Source: Epiperipatus broadwayi (taxonomy: Eukaryota > Onychophora > Udeonychophora > Euonychophora > Peripatidae). Taken from it: 64,000 nucleotides of DNA. Below the pieces are notes generated by a model. That model did no database searches, was not told the DNA's origin, and saw only the letters and a list, made by a program, of their open reading frames with translations. Positions within the stretch are counted from its first letter, which is position 1; each line of letters opens with the position of its first letter. Positions 55,196-64,000 of this stretch are shown piece by piece. The stretch spans positions 1,183,909-1,247,908 of the forward strand of contig JAQFVV010000111.1 of assembly GCA_028023455.1 (NCBI GenBank), read 5' to 3'. The translations under genes were made by a program, and so were the position numbers.

Positions 55196-56899
55196 GATTC
55201 CTAAGTAATAAATCATTCGTTTATATTAAAAATGATTAAAATATAAGAATACAGTGACTGCAACTTGGTCACAACCTGGGGAAAAAAAAGTGGATAGAAA
55301 TGAGAGGGGTGCAAATATTTTCGTGATTACTGAAATTTTTTATTAAAATTTACTCTAATATATATGTAAACACATTAATTCTTTCAAATATATGTAAAAA
55401 AAAAAAAAAAATCCAAATTTTTTTTTTTATTATTTCCATTAAATAATAATGCGATACATAAATTTCATTTATAAAACGGGGGTTTTTTTTTTTTTTAAAA
55501 AAAAAGGAAAATGAAAAAAGTCAGCAATTTCAATCCACCATATAAATATTAAATATATTAAAAAAAAAAAAATACCAAAGCCAATATTTTCGAGAATGAT
55601 AAAGATAGTGGAAAGTTTTATGGTAACGTAGTAAATTTTTATAATTAAAAAATAAATTAATTATCATTTTTGAATGAGTTGATGATGGGAGTAATATACA
55701 ACAACAAACATAATTTCTTTATATGCATATGAAGGGAGGAGAAAATTTGTAAAAATTAAATAAAAGTACCACTCAAAAAAACAGCTAAATAAATGTTGAT
55801 GCAATGACAATTAAATAGCAAATAGTTGAAAAAATGTGGACAAAGGGAGGGCTTAAATAATATTCAATTTGCATTCCATACTTAAGTATGTGCATCAGTT
55901 TGCATAAAATTAAATTATTGTGGTTAGTTATGACAGGAAGTTGCAGTGGATGCTAGATAATTCTATAAATGGTGCAGTCGTTTTCTACCATTGTTATTTG
56001 AAAAAAAAAAAGGTTTCATGTTATAACTAATTTTTTATACATTTTTTAAAAATGAGTACGTATCTAAAAACAAACCAACAAACAATATTTAAAAAAAAAC
56101 AAGAAAGGTGTATAAAAGTAATTACAATTTCTACAAACGAAAAATTTGTTTAAAAATTGATGAATTTCCTTTATTCAATTGAATAGTGCTTGCTTGGTGC
56201 ATCTATTAAAACTAAAATGATATATATTATAATTTTGTAAATTTTAAACGATCCTATTTTCATTTTATCTTTATTTTACAGCCTTTTATCTATGCTAAAA
56301 TATTTTCAATGTTTTAATGTCTAATTGTTATGGTATTAGCAGAACTTAATATTCAAATAGATTTTTAAATTTTCAGAAAGTTAAACCTACCATTAATTTT
56401 AACATATCTGGGTTAGGATTGTTAAATGATTAGAATATAGTGCAGAAATATCTGTAAGTTCTTAGAAAAGACTGCTGAAAACTCTGCTCAATAAGAGCAA
56501 TTCATAGGAGAATAAAACTCTCTGATTCAAATTTGAAATGGAACGTTTGTGCTACAGCTTCCACAAGAATTTAATAAATAATACTATTATCCCTATTAAT
56601 AGCAACTTCTAAGGTTGACAATTCTCAAAATCATATACAAAGTCCTAAAACTACAGCAATGAGCAAAAGTATTACTATGAATCTACTGACAGTATTGATG
56701 AATAAGTATCAGGCTTCGGTGTATAAAAAAAGACAGAAATTATTGTGTCATATATCTCTTGAATAACAAAAGCTGATAAGCTTACCTTACAAAATGGAGA
56801 TTTCAACCAATGTCATGAGCAGGATGTAAAAGGATAGATAAAGTTAATACAAATAATATGGTGTAAGGCTATCATATGCATCAAAAACTACTTCTTTCA
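55196..56899. other. Nothing recognised
   Basis: Homopolymer-rich A+T DNA; no exon or element identified. Confidence 0.4.
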
Positions 56900-57700
56900 G
56901 TAGAAAATATCAATAAAGTTCTTTCACAATACTCAGAAGTCACCCTCAAAGAATGAATAATACTGAATCAGGCTTTTTGGAAAAAATATGGAAGACCTGG
57001 AAAATTATGATCCACATTGCTTAAGCAAATATTTAATTATGTGGATTGCATTCACATCTTGAAACATGATTGTGTTTGTCCAAAGCAAAGATACAATTAT
57101 GGAATAAATTTAATCCCCCAAAACTTTCATTCAATCTGCAATTGTGTTGCTTTTGTAAAATGAAGAATTAATTAGACCAAAAGAATATCATAAGATAGTT
57201 GTTCAAATTATGATAGTTCCACTAGAATGTATCACAAATGGGAGAAGCAAGATGATTGACAGACTTCTTATAATAAATACCAGACACTTATTGTTCCCAG
57301 TGATAAGAAAAACAATAATTTTTCCAACCATATAACATTCCACCAATCATAAATTTATATTTCTTAATTGTATGATTCCACCTTTGTGTTATAGCATTTA
57401 TATTAGGAACCCGGGCTTAATGTGAGATTTATTATGAACTATTTTGATGGACATCTGTCTGTTCAGATATTGTCACAATCTCAGCAGTGATTAATTGCAA
57501 CGTAACATTTTTTGGCAATAAACTTTTACACTGTCATTTATTTTCAGATAAGAATCAATTTCTATGATTTTATGCTTCCATTTCTGCTTAATGCCATCAT
57601 TCATTCTCAAAACTATTGATCTTGAAACACTAAACAGTTTATTAGAAAAGTCCAATATTTCTCTTTAAAACTAATATCAATTTTTTGTCAAATCTTTCTT
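56900..57700 (-). mobile_element. Possible Merlin-type transposase relic
   Basis: Minus strand reads NNKCLVFIIRSLSIILLLPF then VIHSSGTIII (about 57300-57210), resembling the CFLVPVxxRSAxTLLxII..IxPGTxIxSD stretch of Merlin/ISXO2 DDE transposases, and a downstream TNTI. Heavily broken; a weak call. Confidence 0.3.
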
Positions 57701-60700
57701 CTGTAAAAAAAGTCTCCCATTATTTTATCTAATGTCTATCTACTAAAGAATAATGAAAAAAATAGATTGTTTTTGTGATTTTAATTTTAATAATACATCA
57801 TTGCATTTATAAACAAGAGTAACCTTTCATTAATTCATTCAGTACTTTCTCTTGGAAACATGAGTAATTAGTAGTTATTAGATGGTAATTTAATTCCAAT
57901 TCTCAAACAATTTTTATCTTTTGTCTTGTAATTTTTTGGATTTCAGACTATTAGTTTGATAGTAAAAAAAGAATAAAAAATTTTAGTTCTACTAAACAAA
58001 ATATCTAGAATTAATCCTTCTCGAAAAATGTTAAATACTACATACTTCCATCAGTGTGAGAAATAATGTCAGTAATAACAGTTATTAATTACAGAGTAGG
58101 ATTTGAAGATAAAGTCAGACTAAACGGTTGCATATAAAAAAAATATTTTTCAAAAAAATTAATTGAAAAAAACCATCAACCCAATTATATAATGGAATTA
58201 ACATATACCCAAAACAATTTATAAAATGATATCTGGTTAAGATAATGTCAGGCTATCTTATTTTCTGCTTTTAAAATATTGATCAGATATATTTAATAAA
58301 ATTTGCAACCTTGCTTACAAAATTATGATATATAGAATCATAACTGTTAAAAAGCCTGTGCTGAAACTTTTATTGCAATGTAATGATTTTATCTTAAATA
58401 AATAGACTGTATTCAAAAGATTTATTTTAAAAAAAAGTGTAATAATTTACAAACTGGAACAAATTGTTACCAAAAATAAAATAAAGTACTATCATTAGAA
58501 CTTTAATTATTGTGGACGGTTTTTCAAGTTACACCTTTTATTCAGAGATTAATCCAATACGAATCTTTAAACATCATAGTTAATTCATGAAGTTTTTAAA
58601 AAAATTTCATTTTTTGTAACCCATATTTTATATATTTTTATTATACTGAATATAATTAGATATTTATCTCCAAGTTTGAGATATTGTTGCATTACTGATA
58701 CTTCTCTTTCAGACTGCAAAGAGATTTTAAAACAGAAACTATTCTATAATTAAATGATGTATTAGTAAATTATGTTCTGCCAATAAAAAATATCTTGATG
58801 ATTTTATTAAGGTAAATGTAAATGCCAATACACCTTTGCCATTAGACCAAGTACTCTCTAAATAATACTAGTTACTGGATGGCTAACTAGTTACAGCTGT
58901 CTGCTACCTGAAAAAAAAAATCTTAAACTTGTTAGTGGTGAAAAAATTACTCAAGATTCATTTGGAATGGATTTATTCAAGTCATTGAATAATTTACTTA
59001 ACAACAAAATCAGATGTCTTACGACTATACCCTTATGCCTATAATAAATGTTATGATAGATATCATGTGGTTTTATTAAAAGCACTCTTGAATATGTAAT
59101 GATTTGCTTGAGAAAATTATTTTATATTCATATAAATGGCTATACTTAATTCTAACAAAAATTATATTCACTATTAAATTTTTTTCAACAGATCTTTCAT
59201 CTTTGTCTAGACAGTACATAAGAAAACTTCTTGAGAAAATTATTTAGGAAGTTTTCAATAAAACGTTATGAATGAGAAGTGGAAAAAATTTAAATTAAAT
59301 ACAGTTAAAATTGAATTTTACTCATAGTTATGATGTAAATATACAATTAATATAAAAAAACTCAGATTTAAATTAATTTTCTATAAAGTTTAATAGGTTT
59401 TAAATATTTTATTTGTTTGATTTATATATATTTGCTTATGTTATAGCCTCGAAGAAGATTATTGGACAGTTGAAATCATTGGCTATTTTTTATGTGAAAA
59501 AATATGAAGTAATAAATTATATTTGCTTTGCATAAAATGAAGAGTGTATTATTATTGTTTGTTTATATTAGTATACTAAAGATCATGCATTTAGTGAAAT
59601 AAAAGCATTTTGATCTTAATTAGTAAATACAAATCATTGTTAAAAGTTTTGTTCAACTTAAAGCAGTCAAACAATGTTACATTTAGGATCAGATCCCAAG
59701 AATAATATGCATATCCTGAATAAAAGGAAAATATAGTAGGCATTTCAATGCAAGAGGACTTCAGTTATTAAGAATTTCAAAATTAAAATTCCAAAATATT
59801 GCATTCCAATATAAATTTGAAAGTTTCAAGTATTAATATGACGTTAAGATTTTTTTCCCCCACATAGATTCATGGTTACATTTACTATAATTAGTAGAGG
59901 AATTAATATTTTGTTTGTGTGTGTGACCATTTTTAAACTAATACCAATATTACTAATAACTTGAAAAGATTTTATATGGTAATATAATGGATACATAAAA
60001 AAAAAAAGAATGTGAGATAAGAAGTGAAGAATTAAAAATTCTTGATTGGATATCAAAGCATAATTAAACAGTTTTGGAAAAATTTAATTTGAAGTGGAGT
60101 AATGAAATCAAAAAGTTGGCTTGATTATTATGTGGAAAAGTACTGAGAAAATCTTTGTTCTACAGCAGCACTCAATGGGAAGTTTTGTTCAATTCCCAAT
60201 TTGATCAATTAAGAATAGAATTATGACTTCAGCCTACCATTTCAGAGCTCAAACGGATGCCTTAAGACAGTTCTCATATATTAATACATATCATTTGTCT
60301 TTGATCCGGTTCTTTTTTTTTTGTTTAATATTCACAATACCCCCCTCCCCTTGTTTGTAAAGATAACCAATTATTTCCTTCTATTCTTTCACCAACATAC
60401 AATTTTTTCTTATTATTTCTCTTCTTCTAAACTGGGGCTCAGCTCATTTTAACTACTTATATTTAAAGCACAGTAAGCCCCCCATGCCAGACAAGATCTT
60501 CACAAATGTGTTAATCTCTGGCCAATGTTTCTTGTCTAATAAAAATGCCACCCGTAAACAATATATATAGACATATTTTAGATTCTTATGTATATTTTAT
60601 TTTTTAAAAGCATAAGCCTGCAAAAAAAAAAAAAAAAGGAAATAAGTATATTATACGAGTTAAAATTGAATTAAAAGTAATTGCCATAGTAACAGAAAGA

Positions 60701-61134
60701 TGAATGAACCTTACTCTTTCAGGTTTAAAACTTTTACATATAAAAATAAAATCCAATTAAAAATAGATAAGATTATAAAATCTTTACCGAATGTTTTTTT
60801 TTTTTTTTTGCAAGAGTTTTTCAATACCAGTGAAGCAAAACTAAGAAAATAATTATAAAGAGAAAAATTATATAACAATAAAAAGTTATTAAATATCTTT
60901 TAAGTAAAAATGGAATTGTCAAAGTTTTAGAATTTGTTTCTTCTCTAGTAATTTAATTGTAAATAGTAATTTATACAAATATTATTCTCGCATTTAGCAA
61001 GAGTAGTATTATAACATAGTTTATTGTATTGAAAATATATTGAAGTTAATAGTTTATTTTTCTGCTATATAAAATAAAAATCCAATACTCCAGTACTCTA
61101 AATTCCATGTCACATAGCACAGGAAGTGAAGATT
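57701..61134. other. Nothing recognised
   Basis: A+T-rich DNA with poly(A)/poly(T) runs. I searched the minus strand for upstream PTPN9 exons and found none. Confidence 0.4.
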
Positions 61135-61200
61135 AAGCCTCAATTCAAGGACCTTTAGCTTTTGAGTCTATCACTGACACTGCACTGAACTTCGAAAGTA
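61135..61200 (-). repeat. tRNA-like SINE fragment, second family, copy 2
   Basis: Minus strand: GTGTCAGTGATAGACTCAAA, AGCTAAAGGTCCTTGAATTG, AGGCTTAATC. Shares AGCTAAAGGT..TTGAAT-like order with 4195-4285. Confidence 0.45.
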
Positions 61201-62288
61201 ATAGCTAAAGACTTGATATATATATTTCAATTTATTTTTTAAAAAAAAAGTATATATACTTAGATAAATTTGAAACAATGTACAAAAATATTGTTAGATA
61301 TCATTTTTAAATAAAAATAAGTATTTTTTTTTTTTTAAAAAAACTAACTGATATAATTATTAAAAAAGATATCAACACAAACCCAGAGATAAATTTGCGT
61401 TTATTTTCATAAATACAGAAAGGCATCATTTTATCAATATCTCCCTTCAAGATGTCAAAAACTTTTAGGAGCGAATACAGAGAATACAATGGGAAATCCC
61501 AAACAGAGTGTGATATATACAAAGAAATTGATCTGAAAAAATCAACAAATTACAAAACAAGTGCTATTATAGCGTTTTATATCATTTTGCTACAAGGTGG
61601 AAAGGTCATTTGTTTTATCCATACAAATGTTAGAAAAAAAACTCCTTGATTGGTGAGTTATGGGTGAAGAAATCATTAGCCCTTAATTGTTGTTTTCTTA
61701 TAGACTATTTAAGGGATGGTTATTCAGGTGCTGTTTAAACCAGTTGTGGATTCCCAGGTTAGTATGGTAGGTATGGGTCAGCCTCTCTCTTGTCTGTTTA
61801 TTGAATGTTTTTAATTAAGTTGAAGAAGCAGCTTTTGAAAAATTGTTTTGCATCTGATTAACCAGATAACAAAGTAGCAAGTCTGATTTCCAAAATGCCT
61901 CTTTTTATAACCTCTTGAAGTGATGCTAAATCCGGACCATTATTTTTAATGTGTTGGTAATTTTATTAGCAGAGAATTACAATTTACAAAGTTATCTCCA
62001 GAAGTTTATTCCTAAGTTGCTACTACAAAAATGATCTTTTATGCATTGATTTCGCACAAAATGTTGGTTACTTCTACTTTCGCTCTAGAAACTATTATGT
62101 AAGGAGTGAGTATAAATAAGTACTTGATAGCAATGCAAACAGATCATATAATATTGACTCACACAATGTTTATATGACTAGTTCTAGAGTGTATATAAAT
62201 ATTAAAACTATTTAATGCAAAGTGGTTTAAGATATTAGCATGAAAATACACCTAATGATAAAATTTATTTTTTTCCAGCCTATATGTG
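61201..62288. other. Nothing recognised
   Basis: A 71-codon minus frame and a 65-codon plus frame overlap at 61.3-61.65 kb with no features. At 61720-61762 a plus-strand segment is flanked by TTTCTTATAG and GTTAGT, but its translation matches nothing I know. Confidence 0.3.
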
Positions 62289-62320
62289 CACGCGCGCGCG
62301 CGCGCGCACACACACACACA
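62289..62320. repeat. Compound (CG)n(CA)n microsatellite
   Basis: A run of alternating CG followed by CA. Alternating purine-pyrimidine with CpG is prone to left-handed DNA (known). Confidence 0.95.
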
Positions 62321-63099
62321 GAGCAATCTGGAGAGATAATAAGCAATTGAAGAACAAATATTTAACACATGAAAGTTTGCAGCCAGATATTTTTTCAAAC
62401 TTATTACATATATATTCACAGTATAAAATGTTAGTTACAAAATACGATGACTCAAATTATTATTTGAGATAAAAATAAAATCCATATATTAAAAAATGTT
62501 ACTGCTTCAATTCATAAAATCCATATATTAAAAACTCACTGATCTCTTCACTTTAATTTCAGCAATGATACAGTTCTTGTGTTCCAAAATGAAATACAGA
62601 TGCACTATCAATTCCAGTTAGCTCTGATTTCTAAGTTTTAAAATGAATCATGGATACAATTTTCAAATAAATCATATCGATAGTTTTTAATACGATTGAT
62701 AAATTATAATTGAATCATTATTTTTCATTCTACTATAGCAGTCATATTATTACTTTTAATTCAACTATTTTGGATGAGTGTCAGGTTCTAAATATAAAGA
62801 TTCTAGAGATCTGATGTTGATAGGATAAAGTTTGAGTTTGTTTTCAAAAGACTGCATACCTTTTTTTAAATATCCATTTTTCTTCTGAAAACTATCATTA
62901 TCATGGTGATAGCTATAGATATGATTCACGTTTGTATAAGTGAAGATCTGGACAATGGAAAATTTCCATCATTATTTGTCCAGAATCTAATTACAACGTT
63001 ACTATTTCAAAATATTTTGAAGATCTAAAAATCAAATGTTTAATTTTATGTGACTTACATAATATACAAATATCTGTCTTATATTTATTATTATTTAAT

Positions 63100-63400
63100 T
63101 AGAAGGGATTTGAACTCAGATTTTCAAGTTTCTTATATCCACTCCATCTTATACAAATGATACAAACAGCCACATAATGTGAAAAAAAAAGATCTCCAAA
63201 ACCCGAATTGTGTGAACCACTCATCAGCTGGTCTAGATCATCGTCTCCCACACATGCATATAATCAGTATTGTTTATATTAAGATAACAAATCTTCAAAC
63301 TTTAATGGATAGGCTTCAATCTTCTTCATTCTCCAATTCTTCAGCCATTCATATCATTGAAAATCTGATGATGGAATGCTCAAAGCCCTTGCTGATGATT
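63100..63400 (-). repeat. Hammerhead-bearing SINE, copy E (full monomer)
   Basis: Minus strand: 5' module GAGCATTCCATCATCAGATT ... GATTGAAGCCTATCCATTAA, spacer, hammerhead relic (63191-63239), TTTGTATAAGATGGAGTGGA, and B-box GAGTTCAAATCCC (63105-63117 area), then TTCTAATT. It follows directly after the tRNA-like unit and tail of copy E2 on the same strand, making a head-to-tail dimer. Confidence 0.75.
63191..63239 (-). ncRNA. Hammerhead motif, copy E (decayed)
   Basis: Minus strand: GATC-TAG-ACCAG, CTGATGA, stem II GTG-GTTCA-CAC, then AATT instead of GAAA, and TTTTGGA-GATC. Distal helix I is GATC/GATC, different in sequence from copies A and B but still paired. Confidence 0.55.
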
Positions 63401-63404
63401 GACT

Positions 63405-63495
63405 CTACAGAACTTAATGTAATTAGAAAGGATTTGAACTCAAGACTCTCAAGGTCCCTATATCTATACACTCCATCTTACACAATCAAACACTG
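63405..63495 (-). repeat. Hammerhead-bearing SINE, copy E2 (tRNA-like unit and tail only)
   Basis: Minus strand: GATTGTGTAAGATGGAGTGT, GAGTTCAAATCC, TTCTAATTACATTAAGTTCT, running into the 5' module of copy E. Confidence 0.75.
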
Positions 63496-63705
63496 ATTAT
63501 ATGTGTGTGGGAGATAAAGATTTGGACCAACTGATGAGTTCTGATTCAATATAAAATATGATATTGGAGATCTTTTTTCTTTTTTTTCACATGTATGTGG
63601 ACAAGTGTATCAGTTGTGTAAGATGGAGTGGATACATGTAGGGAGCTTGAAAGTCTGAGTTCAAACCCTTCTAATTACATTAAGTTCTGTAGAGACAATA
63701 TGCTT
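63490..63705 (+). repeat. Hammerhead-bearing SINE, copy D (inverted relative to E/E2)
   Basis: Plus strand: ACTGATTATATGTGTGTGGG, hammerhead relic (63518-63573), poly(T)-rich linker, CATGTATGTGGACAAGTGTA, GTGTAAGATGGAGTGGATAC, B-box GAGTTCAAACCC (about 63658-63669), tail TTCTAATTACATTAAGTTCT. Back-to-back with E2. Confidence 0.75.
63518..63573 (+). ncRNA. Hammerhead motif, copy D (decayed)
   Basis: Plus strand: AGAT-TTGG-ACCAA, CTGATGA, GTTCTGATTCAATAT (stem II largely lost), AAAA, TATGATA, TTGGA-GATCT. Distal helix I AGAT/ATCT pairs and proximal CCAA/TTGG pairs. Confidence 0.5.
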
Positions 63706-64000
63706 CTATTTAAATATTATTATTATTTATATACATATAACTCATACTTTCCAATTCATGCATAAATTCATAATATATTCACATATAATATGTCTGTACA
63801 TACATAAAAAACTATAAATCATTAGATTTTATTGGAAAGTTAAATCTGAACATTTATATATAGTAGATATCAATTCAGGAGGTGTGTAGCATTAATGGTA
63901 CAGTGACACATTCATTAAAGGTCCAAGATTGTCAAAATTTAATTTTTAATCATTCTACTATAATATTGTTAAAATACTTCTATATAGTTAAGAAACATCA

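Noticed and set aside
60480-60560. Candidate upstream PTPN9 exon on the minus strand
   Set aside because: Translation does not match the CRAL-TRIO pattern and splice borders are missing.
61720-61762. Small plus-strand exon between TTTCTTATAG and GTTAGT
   Set aside because: No frame matches a known protein and no neighbouring exons were found; splice-like words are common in this DNA.

Overview
The window is metazoan nuclear DNA, very A+T-rich (about three quarters by eye) and gene-poor. The one host gene I can support lies on the minus strand. Its exon sequence, long introns with GT..AG borders, several tRNA-derived SINEs, LINE relics and cut-and-paste transposons all fit a protostome invertebrate. 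I cannot name the lineage from sequence alone.

Gene: seven coding exons between 44619 and 14465 (minus strand) join without a frame break into 537 codons plus a stop. They encode the C-terminal part of a CRAL-TRIO (Sec14) lipid-binding domain, a long acidic and proline-containing linker, and a complete tyrosine phosphatase domain. This is the architecture of PTPN9/MEG2. Exons for the N-terminus and most of the CRAL-TRIO domain were not found between 44.6 and 64 kb, so the gene is partial here. Introns reach 9-10 kb and carry much of the repeat load.

Repeats by region: 0-14 kb is downstream of the gene and holds short tandem repeats, a SINE with a hammerhead-like motif (about 4.1 kb), a second hammerhead-like motif (7.7 kb), a LINE relic (8.2-8.9 kb), a SINE with a perfect 15-bp target duplication (12.25 kb) and a perfect palindromic MITE (12.6 kb). 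The 9.3-kb intron (16-25 kb) holds an inverted pair enclosing CpG-containing unassigned DNA, plus LINE relics. The 10-kb intron (29-39 kb) holds an internally deleted mariner (29.4-30.2 kb), a hAT-type element with an 8-bp target duplication (33.1-34.5 kb) and several LINE relics. Region 40-48 kb is mostly antisense LINE debris plus a Penelope-like reverse transcriptase fragment. Region 48-58 kb has a three-copy 77-bp tandem repeat, Merlin-like transposase traces and a 1.4-kb DNA element. The far right end (63.1-63.7 kb) has a head-to-tail and inverted cluster of the hammerhead-bearing SINE.

Most notable signal: a dispersed tRNA-derived repeat seen at about 4.1, 25.8, 54.9 and 63.1-63.7 kb. 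Its body contains a type I hammerhead ribozyme fold: CUGAUGA, a stem II hairpin, GAAA, a two-pair helix III and a two-part helix I. The distal part of helix I changes in a compensatory way between copies. One copy lies head-to-tail with another, and one copy appears to begin at the predicted cleavage site. This resembles retrozyme or schistosome SINE-hammerhead organisation, but the family is not one I recognise. All alignments were done by eye.
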